NCBI GenBank assembly: GCA_907163375.1
Contig: CAJQUW010001420.1
Coordinates: 992,001-1,056,000 of the forward strand
Length of the DNA stretch: 64,000 nt
Origin: Prostheceraeus crozeri
Taxonomy: Eukaryota > Platyhelminthes > Polycladida > Euryleptidae
Reading direction: 5' to 3'
Both the position numbers and the translations under genes were made by a program. Each line of letters opens with the position of its first letter. Positions within the stretch are counted from its first letter, which is position 1. The notes beneath the pieces were generated by a model. The model was given only the letters and a program-made list of their open reading frames with translations, made no database searches and was not told the origin of the DNA. This document shows positions 31,944-42,780 of this stretch, one piece after another.

Positions 31944-33250
31944 CGCTTGTGAAGTGTGTGGTCGTGTGTGTGTCTGATATCATTTCGCTTCTTAAGTTTT
32001 GTCTTAGTTCTTCAGATTTTTGTTTTGACGGTTCTTTTTATCACCAAAAGTTTGGGTGTCCAATGGGCAGTCCTGTTTCTGTTGTTGTTGTTGCTAATTT
32101 GGTTATGCAATTTATTGAAAATCGAATTTTTTCGGATAGCACGTACGATGTACTACACTGGCGTCATTATGTCGATGACACATGGGTAGTTTTAGCGGAG
32201 AAAAATGTATCTGTTTTTCTTGAATACATCAATTCTGTTAATGAGTCGATACAATTTACTTGCGAATTTGAAAATGAGTCTATTCCATTTCTGGATCTTT
32301 GTATTTCTAGAAATATAGAAACGTTTTCTTTTTTCGGTTTCTCTATTTCGTAAAGCTACTGAGTCTAATCGTTATTTGAACTTCGCATCCCACAACCCTG
32401 TTTGTCAAAAACGTTCTGTTATCAAGTGCTTGACTAGGAGATCCGTGGTTTTTTCTTCTTCAGATGAAGATTGTAATATGCAAACTAAAGAAATGTCAAA
32501 TTTGTTAGTTGCCAATGCCTATCCCCCTGAGTTTGTGAAACTAATTTTCACTAATGTTCGGTCTACTCAAGAAGTTGAGTCCAGGATATCTTCGATATAC
32601 CTTCCATATGTTGCTAAGACTTCTGAAGCCATAGCTAGAATTCCTCGCCCATGTGATGTCAAAACTTTTTACCGACCATGTAAACGTATTCGTAATTTTC
32701 TGCCGACTCCCAAAGATCCCATTGAGTTTTCTCAAAAGAGGGAAAATGTTTACAAATTGTTTTGTAACAACTGTGATAAATTTTACATTGGACAATCTTG
32801 CAACAGTCTCGGAACTAGAGTGAATCAGCATCACTCGGCCTTACGTCTTATGTATCCGGAAAAGTCTGCAGTTGCAGAGCACGCTCTAGAGAGTGGTCAT
32901 GCCATAATGTGGGACGAACCAAAAATTCTTGAAACCGAGAGGAACTACCACAAAAGACTTTTCCTGGAATCGTGGCATTCAAAAAGCCAACAAACTCTAA
33001 ATCGATGTGAGTTAACTGTCCCTTCTGTATATAATAACCTGTAACTTTTGATTTTATTCTCTTCATTTGTTATTATCGCATTGTCTTAATTGCCGTATTC
33101 TTTTATTGTTCATTATCAACTTTGTCTATCAAATTGTCTGGCGAATGATATTCAGTTCATTTAGAGATATCGATGTCAGTCTCTGTCTTGAAGACGCGAT
33201 CCGAGGTGGTCGTGAAATATCGGCAGTCTTGCTTTTTTAATATAATGTAC
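31944..33250 (+). mobile_element. Penelope-like element, 3' half, joined to the LINE
   Basis: The GC drops sharply and the motifs change from LINE to Penelope at about 31945. The element carries the second half of a Penelope reverse transcriptase, a GIY-YIG-like nuclease region, a stop at 33042-33044 and a 3' tail with CTTGAAGACGCG and GGTCGTGAAATATCGG, which resembles the tail motif of other Penelope elements. It is 5'-truncated. Confidence 0.85.
31953..33044 (+). pseudogene. Penelope reverse transcriptase C-half plus GIY-YIG nuclease region
   Basis: First frame (to 32353): CFDGSFYHQKFGCPMGSPVS, the conserved Penelope block, then RHYVDDTWVVL (catalytic YVDD) and ESIPFLDLCISR. A stop and frameshift follow near 32353. 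The second frame (32376-33044) carries a basic linker (SVIKCLTRRSVVF), then VYKLFCNNCDKFYIGQSCNS and RVNQHHSAL, the GIY-YIG core. FYIG keeps the second half of the signature, and the first half is VYKLFC as in other Penelope proteins. The frame then runs to ESWHSKSQQTLNRCELTVPS and a stop. In life this protein would nick DNA and prime reverse transcription. The longer open frame starting at 31862 is a chance fusion with the LINE tail. Confidence 0.92.
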
Positions 33251-33300
33251 GTCGTGGAACATTGAATTTTTGAAATTCTGTCCGACAGTACTACCATGTT

Positions 33301-33557
33301 CAAAATAAACATTAAATCTCCAAGGCTGTCATGACACTGAGAATCTGCAAAATATCATAATTCCTTCTGCATTATAATCATGATCATTCAATTCCGCGTG
33401 GTAATTTCTTCAGAACTGCAAAAATTTGCATATCTCACATTTGTAAACAATTCCCATTTATATCCCCCTCGAGTTCATTTAATAAAATCAAAAGTGTATA
33501 CACATTGGGGATTAATAAATGCGGAGTTACCACTCTACCTAACATAATTACTCTATA
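33301..33557 (-). repeat. TAGAGTA repeat family, 5' fragment copy E
   Basis: Inverted copy of the first ~250 bp of the family, ending AATTACTCTATAG. Confidence 0.75.
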
Positions 33558-34334
33558 GATGTAACCTTAAGAAATTGTATTCAGGGAAGGTGGTCACCGG
33601 TCCGTAGTAGTATCACATCAGAAAAAGTCTATTCTATACGCTACCCGCAAACTGTTAGTTGTTGCTACGCGCATGAACATAATTGTCATTTTTTGTCATT
33701 TTTCCAATGCATGTTCTAAATCAAATATCCCAAGAATGTAATTTATCACTTATTAAAGTACAACATGAAAGAGAAGTGCTTTGACGAAGCGTCAAATTCG
33801 ATTGCATTGAGGCAATTGAAATTCATCGTCTCAGTCTTTCTAACGAAGCTTGAAAGCTTTCATCTTAAAGAAAGGCATTCATAAAAATGAGTAAATTAGA
33901 ACGCATGGCTAATTAAGCGGTGCCGATCATTTTCGTAATGAAATGAATTGATAACCGTTTAATCTCAAGGTGTTTCAAAAATTGGTTTGTCTCTTCGAAT
34001 AGCAAAAAAGGCATGAATTTGAAATTCTAGATGAGTTGTTCCAGCTATTTTTTGGTTCGCGAACTCTTTTCATTATGTCAAATTTCAGCGACATATAATT
34101 TATCAAATGCGACTATAAAAGCAGTTTTGCCGTTGCATACAGTACATTGAAGTCGAGTTTTGGATACCTCTGTCTCTCTCTACAGTTTGACTTAGTCTCT
34201 ACATCCAGGAATGCAACTGAAATGAGCACAAAATTGTGCTATCAATTTTATGATATATGTGTGAAATGAGCGCAACCCCCTCAGCGCAAGCACTTTTACT
34301 TCGAATGCACCACTCTTAAAGATCACCTTAAGAT
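33558..34334. other. No recognisable feature
   Basis: AT-rich, no gene, no repeat partner seen. Confidence 0.45.
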
Positions 34335-34500
34335 GACCGCAACCCGCACAATTCGCACTCGCTGGTTATGTGCCACTACTCGGTTTCACGAATTCTGCCT
34401 CCTCTAGTAATAGCACATAGTAATTCAAGCTTCAAGCGAACCAACTATGAAGTTTGCTCAGCCAATTTTTAGTCTTCATAAACAACAACCTATCCAGCTG
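34335..34500 (-). repeat. Dispersed repeat, partner of 40725-40885
   Basis: The reverse complement shares AACTTCATAGTTGGTT, an AGAATTCGTGAAAC-like block and CATAACCAGCGAG with 40725-40885. Old and diverged. It lies immediately upstream of the hairpin at 34533. Confidence 0.6.
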
Positions 34501-34532
34501 TTTCAGGTATCGTATTGAATAGAAGACCTGGG

Positions 34533-34794
34533 TATGACATAATTGTTCGCAATTGGTGAAAACCCCAGTATGGCTGATGTTAGCCTTCAGACAAAAACGT
34601 CACTTCTTTTCAAATTGCCGAGATCTTTCGATCATCAGATGAGTTGTGATCTCTAGCTGTACAGTCAGTTCTCTGATGATGGCCGGCAGTGCTGGTCGAA
34701 AGATCTCGGCAATTTGAAAAGAAGTGACGTTTTTGTCAGAAGGCTAACATCAGCCATACTGGGGTTTTCACCAATTGCGAACAATTATGTCATA
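34533..34794. repeat. Near-perfect hairpin, 99-bp arms
   Basis: Arms 34533-34631 and 34696-34794 are reverse complements with a single mismatch by my reading; the loop is 64 bp. The loop edges read TCATCAGATGAG on the left and CTCTGATGATGGCC on the right, and each runs into the GAAAGATC of the arm. This puts a CTGATGA...GAAA arrangement on both strands. No open frame. Probably a Penelope-derived terminal structure or a fold-back element. Confidence 0.8.
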
Positions 34795-35389
34795 CAAAGC
34801 CCATCACAGACAATTACGTGCCACATAAATAGCTATGTGATTTTTGCTAGCTCATGCACATCCAATATTAGTCGTCCCCCTCCAATATATCCAATATAAT
34901 CCAATATATCCAAAATGTCGTCTTCATGTAGAATAACTGATCAGAAGAACTTTGAATTGAGTTTTGAGGGTGAAGGAGGCCTCAATTATGTAATGAGAAA
35001 TACATATTGCAGAACTGGCAAACTCGAAATAAAAAAGGTTACGCTGCATGTGTATTTTTCAAATAGAAGCTAGGTATTTTCTTATTTAGTAATAGTTTCC
35101 GCAAATGTTTGATTGCCTCCGATTAGTATTTATTGACTTAGCACACCGAGAGGTGTGATTTATTTGATGCGAAGCAACTTGTCTGCTGAGCAACATTGAT
35201 TTGAAAAGTGGCGGCGCTAACTTCACACCTTCAGAAAATTTGTTTTTGAAATTTGATTTTTCGCATGGCGATTAATCTTTCTTTTAATTTTTTATGCGGC
35301 AGATGCATGTAATTACACGTATCTATAAAAGTCAAAACCTTTATTTTGAACTTGGAAAACGCAATGCAGATATGTGATGAGTGATAATT
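34795..35389. other. No recognisable feature
   Basis: No gene seen. A short run of CCAATATA units lies at 34880-34912. Confidence 0.45.
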
Positions 35390-36070
35390 AGGGTATCCGT
35401 AAATTCGCTTGACTTTTAAATTGAATATCTACATGAGAAAGCAATAAACTTTTTCATCACAAATCATGTTATGTTATGCAACATAGAGGGGAATTTACGA
35501 ATTTAACAATAAGAAGCCAATATTTGATTATTAAAATGTTCAAATCAAATGTTCGAAATGATCGCCGTCGAAATGACACACACGTCTTTGTCATTGGTTA
35601 GTGAAAACCATCACGTCATGGATTTGGGATATTTCAATTCTATGCCATGAAGGCTGATTAATTTGACGTTCTCAATTGAAGATGATGCGATATGTATCAA
35701 TCAATGACTGGGCATGTCGTCATGACTGGTGATGAAAGTTTCATAGAATTGAATAAGGGAAAATGTTGAGCTATGTCTCCTGGGTAAGGTTAATTGAAAT
35801 AATTGACAATACTGCGAATTGACTTAAACATTTACTGAAACTGAAATGAATTCACCAAAACTATAATTGTGCATGTAATATTCATTACAAAATTGACTGC
35901 ATGCAGAATGTAAAATTTAAACAGCTAAATAATCGAATATTCATTTCTTATGGTTAGATTCGTAAATTCCCCTTTATGTTGCGCAATATAACATGGATTG
36001 TGATGAAAAAGTTTATTGCTTTCTCATGTAGATATTCAATTTAAAAGTCAAGCGAATTTACGGACACCCT
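35390..36070. mobile_element. 681-bp inverted-repeat element, AGGGTRTCCG ends
   Basis: The 113-bp arms (35390-35502, 35958-36070) start AGGGTATCCGTAAATTCGC on the left and mirror ACGGACACCCT on the right. They share a long AAGCAATAAACTTTTTCATC block. The spacer is non-coding. Flanks read ATAATT on the left and GTATAATT on the right, so the duplication is unclear. The ends resemble those of Tc1/mariner-type non-autonomous elements. Confidence 0.7.
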
Positions 36071-36086
36071 GTATAATTAATTATTA

Positions 36087-36945
36087 ATGAGTGTGCTTCA
36101 GCCGCTTTTTGAAACAACTACTTTGTATAAAAACGCAAATGATATCTTGATATGCTTTCCTCATCATGATGATTTCCATAACAGGCGTAAGTGTCAATTG
36201 GAATTGGAGCATGTGTCTGTCTGGACAAGTGAGAACAGTTTGAAATTAAATGAAGCAAGACTGCTCATCTTCTTATTGAAAAGCGAAGCCGAAGCGTCAT
36301 CCATGATGTTTTACATTCGAAAGACAGCATCAATGTATTAGGCTTTCATTTTGATAAGACAATGAACTGGTCTCATATTAGAGAGAGGCTAAAGAAATCA
36401 AGCAGACTTCTGCATCTTCTACGAGCATTGAAAAGTTTCTTGACGAAGACAGAATTGATTCAAATATGTGCTTCTATTGTCATCCTTACTTTAAATTATG
36501 ACTGTGAAATGTATGTTGGAAGTATTCTGAAGTGAGACAAGCTTCTGATAGACAAATTTGCTCGGCGGTGTCATCGCATCATATGTGGCATATCCTGCAG
36601 CTTAACTTGCCTACCTGACTTCTTCGAAATTCAGGAGAGACAGTGCCTCCGACTATTCCGACGTGCCAAGAATCACGAACAACATCCCCTTCATCACCTT
36701 ATTGCAGAGTGTTCACCCAGCGGTCGTATAAGATTGCCGAAGTGTTATACAGTGCGTAGATAAAAGTCGTTTGTGCCACACATGTCTAAAGTTTCTAACT
36801 TCTTTCGACAATGACAAATTCTTTTTTTGAGTTAATGTGAATTTGTGACTATTTGTGCTGCTAACTGTACATGTAAATAATTGATTTGTAACTTTTGATT
36901 TCTATTTTGATGAAAAAATATACACTTCTATTATTATTACAATTG
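36087..36945 (+). pseudogene. CR1-like LINE, 3' fragment of the reverse transcriptase
   Basis: Translation in shifting frames gives a damaged active site (YKNANDILICFPHHDD in place of YADD), VSVWTSENSLKLNEARLL, then FHFDKTMNWSHIRERLKKSS and RLLHLLRALKSFLTKTEL, and finally FARRCHRIICGISCSLTC with HPLHHLIAE in the C-terminal zinc-knuckle-like region. The 3' end AAAATATACACTTCTATTAT followed by TATTAC resembles the 3' end of the LINE at 37392. 5'-truncated, probably where it meets the element ending at 36070. Confidence 0.85.
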
Positions 36946-37391
36946 ATAAATGGCCATCTGGAATGAATGAGATGGAGGATGAGATGTACAAGTAAGTGAA
37001 ATGATAATGCAGATTGCAGGAAAAGGCTGTGCGTAAATCATTACGCAAATCATAAGTCAAAAATGTCAGAATTTATCATGAATAATCTGGAATAAAAATT
37101 CATGTACGTTCAAAAATATTAGTATTATCCCATGTCTTAGTATTCTTGTGAATGAATAAGTATTAGCTATGATTTTGCATCTTTTCCTGGATTAATGTTT
37201 TGTTCATATAACAATCACAATTTATTTACATACTGCATAAGTTTCAGTAATTGGTTTTGGAGAGCAATAGTATACAAGCATTCAATCAGAGAAATGAAGT
37301 TATCAAGCAACTCAACTGTAATCGAATTGACAATTATGAAATGCAGGTTTCTTATGGCAATGACCGGCTCTACTGTTATGTCTTCGCTGAT
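36946..37391. other. Spacer between two LINE 3' ends
   Basis: AT-rich sequence with no feature. It separates the plus-strand LINE ending at ~36945 from the minus-strand LINE ending at ~37392. Confidence 0.5.
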
Positions 37392-37570
37392 TATAATAAT
37401 GATAATAATAAACGTGTATATTTTGCTGTAAAGCCTCAATGATGGTAATCGTGAGGCATGACAAGCGGTTACAAATTGACAAAAATATTACATCACAATA
37501 TGAAAAAAAATTAAAGTTAAAGTTATTGATAACACAACTAAAGCACACATAACACGAAGAAAAGTAACTG

Positions 37571-38696
37571 TCAACGAACAAAATCGCTGTTTGACAATTT
37601 TATCATTTTGACTAAGAATGATGAGCTTCTCATTGCTGTTAGACAGACAGGCATGGTGAACTTGTTCGAATAAGACAGACGCTGAGGACATAAATGGTGC
37701 AAAGGATGATTCTGATCTTGGGACAGAGATGTAAAAATATCGAAACCGATCATGAGGCGACGATACTCAAGGGGCAAAAAGTTGTAGCAAACACATGTAG
37801 AGGAGCCACAAATAATTTTGTGAGCCCTATTCTGCACGCGTTCCAAGGAAGAACTGTTCGAACTACTGAAACCAACGAACATGGCAGCAGAGTATTCTAG
37901 TGTGCTTCTCACACAATTGTTGTATATTTGTACTAAACCTGAAGTAGGGAGGAAGGGCTTTAATTTTCGCAGAACGTGAAGTCTTGATGATGCCTTCTTA
38001 GAAATGTTATGCACATGCTGTCGGAAGTTCAAGTTGGAATCAAATGTTACACCAAGTATCTTTATGAACTTGCACACGGGAATCTGAGGGATAAAGAAGT
38101 CATCCATATCATAATTGGAACGTAGAGTAACAAACATTTGTTGGCTTTTCTCTGATTTTATTGTCATTTTATTTTCGTCAGACCATCTCAGTATTTCGGA
38201 AAATGTCGGAAGAACTGAACTTTTTCGACAATCTAACTTCACTTTACCAATGATAATGATATCGTCCGCGTACTTGACTAACATAACATCATCAGATACA
38301 GGGTATGGCATATCGGCACAATAGTAATTGAATACAAAGGGGCCAATACATGACCCTTGAGGTATTCCACTGCAAACTGGTAAATAGTCACCATATAGAC
38401 TGCCAACGAACTCTTTGTAAACGAGAACTCAAGTAATTAATCACAAAATTAAAGGTAAAATCACTGAAGCCGTCTGATTTCATTTTGTCAATTAAGATGC
38501 GATGAGACAATTTGTCAAAGCCCTTCTCCATGTCAAGCACAAGCAAATGGCATACAAAAACATTCTTTTCTTGTAAACTTGAGGAGATGAAGTTGTTGAT
38601 GTCTAGAAGGGCACAGGTCGTGGAACTTTTTGGGCGATATGCAAATTGTTTGCGGTCATATCGGTCAATGAATTCATTCTTCATGTGTTTCAGCAA
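37571..38696 (-). pseudogene. LINE reverse transcriptase, palm to C-terminus
   Basis: First frame (38696-38388): YDRKQFAYRPKSSTTCALLD, LVLDMEKGFDKLSHRIL (catalytic aspartate in LDMEKGFD). After a frameshift near 38390: VCSGIPQGSCIGPFVFNYY, LVKYADDIIII (YADD), then ILGVTFDSNLNFRQHV, RLHVLRKLKPFLPTSG, NRAHKIICGSSTCVCYNF and LEYRRLMIGFDIF. The order and spacing are those of a complete domain. Only two or three frame breaks separate it from an intact ORF2. Confidence 0.93.
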
Positions 38697-40205
38697 TTGC
38701 TTTTCTAACAGACGTTCCGGGCAGCAGAGATATAGGTCTTACATTTTTTAAGTTAGGTGGATTCGTTTTAGGACACGGAATAATATCTGCGCACTTCCAA
38801 CTATGAGGCACGTTAGTTTGAGTTATGCATTTGTTGAATATCATGGCGATGGGTACCGAGAGCTCAAATGCAAATTTACTCCACACAATCGACGGAATGC
38901 AATCTGATCCAGGAGAAGTGCTGGGCTTTACTTTGTTAAGGAGAGACTCCACAGTATCAGCATAGAAATGTTGGATATCTGTACAAGACTGCGAATGAGA
39001 TTGAGCGACTGAGGAAGGATCGGAGATAAAGTTTGAGACCAATGAAGCACTATGCTCGTTAATAATTTGCATTATCGATTTAGTCGGTTCACATTGTGGA
39101 AGCCAATTGTGATTTCTCTTATTATCGCTCATGACTGCTTTATACACATCCCATATGGAATGATTGGACGAATTCAAAACAGCATCACCCCAGTGTTTCT
39201 TAGCATCAAATATTGCTGACTTCACTTTGCTTTGACAGTGATAATATAGGTCCCAATTCTTCTCATGGTATGCTTTATACCTTTTATTGATTAGCACCTT
39301 GATAACATTAGTGATCCAGGGTTTGACAGATTGGCGTCTGATAATTAAATCACAAGGAATGTAACTCAAAGCACTTCGGAGAGCACCGTAAAATCGTTCG
39401 CAAGATTCATCAAGACTCACATCCAACAAGACATTCTGCCAATTAAAAGATGACAGATAACTCTTGGCCACATTGCAATTCGAATCACGCAAATCCAAAA
39501 CCGCAATATGTTCGCGATCATGCAGGAATTGAAGACAAGGCTTGAGTAAAATAACATTGTGATCACATGCGCTCAGGGGAGGTATAATTGTAGGATCTGA
39601 ATATTGAGACACATATTCATCCGGTATCAGTACAAGATCTAGAACTGCGTTTTTCCGAGTAGACTGGTGAATCACATTTTCCAATCCAAATGAAATTTCG
39701 AACTGTGAGTGATCAACTAAATTGAAATCGCCAACGATATACACGACATGATCAGGAAAACGAGACAAGCAATCATCGATAATAGAGCACACATAATTTT
39801 CCAGAGTTTGCTTTTCAGCTAGATTTAGGGATCTGCCTTTGGGAAAGTAGATGACCGCAAGGATGCACTTAAATTGTCGATACACAACTCGCAAAATGAG
39901 CAACTCCACATCGGCAAATACAGATTTGCTAAATATGATCAGTGAGAAGAAACAATTTCTCAGCCAACAGAGAATACCGCCACCCTTCTTACCGCTGGAA
40001 CGATCAGCACGATAGACAGAATATTCAGGGAGGGATACCACAGTCAGGAATTGAGGGATCTAGCCAGGATTCGGTCACGCAAATAAAGTCAGGGGAATGT
40101 TCTCTCGAAAGAATCTGAATTTCGTCGATTTTGTTATTTACACAACGGGAATTGAAGTAGCACAAAGATGGCAATTGTAGGCCATTACGCCGTCAGCAGG
40201 AAGTA
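38674..40205 (-). pseudogene. LINE APE-type endonuclease, linker and start of reverse transcriptase
   Basis: The endonuclease begins in one frame with LCYFNSRCVNNKIDEIQIL and FICVTESWLDPSIPD (catalytic glutamate in TESW). It shifts at about 40035 into the 455-residue frame: KKGGGILCWLRN, VYIVGDFNLVDHSQ, KNAVLDLVL, then PLSACDHNVILL (the SDH motif, here CDH). A ~170-residue linker leads to KPSTSPGSDCIPSIVW, then CADIIPCPKTNPPNLKNV and RPISLLPG, the start of the polymerase. The frame is lost at about 38700. The 455 codons without a stop suggest a fairly young copy. Confidence 0.93.
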
Positions 40206-40724
40206 GCAGCACCACGTTGAACACCAGATGAGTTATCAGCGGCAATCGAGTTCTTCTGAGCTTGGGCCATGTTCCGACGACGTCTATTGCTCTCCCTCTG
40301 AAGATAAGTGTAGTTTCGTAAATAACTGGGTAGAGCATTTACTTACAATCTATTTTATCAATCGGCATGAATAGGCCTACTATAATCATCGAATCGATTT
40401 TGTTTGTGTTCGTTTGCATTTGCAGGCTTTTACGTTTCTGAGATATTCTGATTACTGCTCAGTCCGATTCGACATAGAAATCAGACAATAAGAAGCATGG
40501 AACATCAAGTGGACCTTGATATTTCATAGAAATCGATGCGACTGATTTGGCATAGAAATCAAACAATTAAATTGAATGAGATTGATGGCCTGTGCTTTCT
40601 AATCATATTTGTGCTTGATTTTTCGTTATTATCTATGTAACATTATTATTCTGTAATTATGTACGTAGTATATATACGAGTAGATACGGAAATTTTATTG
40701 TTTATGATGGGTTTTTTAGCTTGA
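40206..40724. other. No recognisable feature
   Basis: Upstream flank of the LINE; possible decayed ORF1, but no motif is visible. Confidence 0.4.
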
Positions 40725-40885
40725 TGGGCTGTTGTTCATGAAGATCGTAAAAACTGGTTTCACTAACTTCATAGTTGGTTGCACTTGAAGTTTGAATCAC
40801 GTTTTAAGACTGAAAGAGACAGAATTTCGTGAAACTGGGTAGAGGTACATAATCAGCGAGCCCGAATGTGTGGTTGAGGTGATAT
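40725..40885 (+). repeat. Dispersed repeat, partner of 34335-34500
   Basis: Shares AACTTCATAGTTGGTTGC, GAATTTCGTGAAACTGGGTA and CATAATCAGCGAG with the reverse complement of 34335-34500. Confidence 0.6.
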
Positions 40886-41489
40886 TTGGCAGTGGCACAG
40901 TCAACGAGTTGATGATTAATTGCTTAAACAAATGCAGTCAATACTAGAAAAGTTCTAATGACATGGCAAAGTTGGTAGGCCCATAGAATTAAATTGTTTG
41001 AGTGTTTTTAGCATATTCTAGATAGAAGAACCGCAAAGTTTTAACAGAGTTTATTCGCATGCAGGTTTCAATAGCGTCGATGGTTACCATCATCAGTGCA
41101 TGAGGTAAAGGACAATAAAGGGTTAATTTTCATACAAATTTACAATCACTGAAAAGCCAATAATGGAGAAGTGTCTCCGATAGGGTGTGGTTGTTCAGTA
41201 GTTGATTCTTGTTGGTGAAAGATTTCATGCACAGCGATTCATAATTTTTGTTTATGGTGTTTTTATTATTATTTTGAAATTTTCATTCTTCAGTACATGT
41301 TCGTGCATTGAAATCTCGGATGTTATTCTACCTTTTAAGTGTTCATTAATCTCTCAGAAATAGTTCTTACTGCATAATTCTCAAGCATATTTGTAGACGA
41401 GTGAAGAGCACTCGTCAAAAGGAATGTCTTCTTTACATGCACATAATCATCGTTTCATCTTTAAGTTTCGACTTTTCAAGCTGGCGATG

Positions 41490-41565
41490 GCAACGTAGGC
41501 CTCGATAATGTCGTAGCGTCAGATTATTTGTTTAGAAGTTGGCAGGCGTCGGACATTTATTTCAA
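41490..41565 (+). repeat. Repeat fragment, partner of 56390-56460
   Basis: Contains TTTGTTTAGAAGTTGGCAGG, like TTTGTTTAAAAGTTGGCAGG at 56401. The match to the other copy resumes at ~42609, so about 1.05 kb (41566-42608) is extra here. Confidence 0.55.
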
Positions 41566-42608
41566 TCTTTACAACCATAATTATTTTACAATATACTTTA
41601 CAACGATATATTCGTTTGTAAGCGTTGCAAAATTTATTGTGATGACTATGATCATCGCTTGAAATTATTAGGTCTTCGTTCCCTATGTGAAAGACGGAAA
41701 ATGTTAGATTTACATCTTTTTTTTTAACCAGACTTGTGTGTACAGAAGGAGACTGTCTTTAACCTAATCCTTCCTTGGTAATTATTTTTCTTTCCCACTT
41801 TTTCCATTTACAGACATTTAATTTATTATTTCATTCTTTTGATGGAATTTCATGTACTGCATATTTCTCTCGTCTTTAATTTTGCTAATTTTGTTCTTTT
41901 AGTGTAAACAGTATTGTCCTACGCTTTATTTTAGAGCTTATTTATTTTGTACCCGCTGTCGTTTATGAATAGTATCATTTGTCATAGCTTTCATGCCTTC
42001 ATTGATGACTTCTTTCATTCTGTGTCTGCAAATTGTGTCTCCTTTCCGTTAATCAATAGTTGTAAACGCTCATCAAACGACGAATTTTGTGTCCATGTCC
42101 AACTAATGTCACTCCAGTGTACACCTTGAAAAGAGCTGGCGAAATATATCGGTGAAAAATGAAATGTCCGTACTTGGTTTTGCTGTTCCTCTACAAAGTC
42201 TCAAAAGTGAAGGGTGTTTTCAACATTACATCTTTTTCTTCAAGGCGTTATACATTATAACATAGTTGAATCTGATTTTTGGAAATGTTTTACTTTACTT
42301 CATACCGCACACTCTACTAGAGGTTGTGCCAACAATCCGTGCCAAGTTTTTCCAAAATTCCTTCCTCATACAAAGACATAGCGTAATTATTTTTTTATCG
42401 TGTTTTTCCTTTTTTGGAACTTATTACCTACTAAATGTGCTTGTGCAACATCTGTTTAGCGTTTTATGCGGAATATTGAAATCAGAAATTTTTCTTTATA
42501 GTAGTCAAATGTACTTTTTCTTTGCGCGTTTTCTGTAAAATTGATGAATGCCAATTCTTGAAGAATAAATTGCTCAATATTATTATTATCAGTCTCTTTG
42601 CTGCAGGA
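41566..42608. other. T-rich stretch, possible insertion, no gene
   Basis: Strong T over A bias on the plus strand, with many TTTT and CTTTT runs. The 90-codon frame at 42266-42538 is rich in F, L and I as any T-rich frame would be, and I do not call it a gene. The stretch is absent between the two matching parts of the 56.4-kb copy. Confidence 0.45.
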
Positions 42609-42780
42609 TTTTTCAATGATGGCACTGTGACAGCGATTAGTGACCGAGGAACTCGAAGTGTTATTGTAACACAAATTCACCGCCTGGTATCCAAAGCTCA
42701 TTGCCAGTGACGGCCTATTGTTTGAGAGTCGAGTGGTGTGTGGTCTGTGGTGTGTGCCATATTTCATTATAGCACACGAG
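42609..42780 (+). repeat. Repeat fragment, partner of 56465-56640
   Basis: Shares ATGGCACTGTGACAGCGA, GAACTCGAAGTGT and a TATTGTTTGAGAGTCGAG-like segment with 56465-56640. It is directly upstream of the Penelope nuclease frame. Confidence 0.6.

Larger units (their letters stand above)
37392..40205 (-). mobile_element. CR1-like LINE, nearly complete ORF2 with frameshifts
   Basis: On the minus strand: APE-type endonuclease (40205-39500), linker, reverse transcriptase (about 38960-37571) and a 3' untranslated region ending AAAATATACACGTTTATTAT in an ATT-rich tail. ORF1 is not recognisable upstream; the 66-codon frame at 40138-40338 is a shadow. It is one of the best-preserved elements in the window. 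Confidence 0.92.

Noticed and set aside
42266-42538. 90-codon hydrophobic frame that might be a membrane protein
   Set aside because: The stretch is T-rich throughout, which makes F/L/I-rich open frames by chance.
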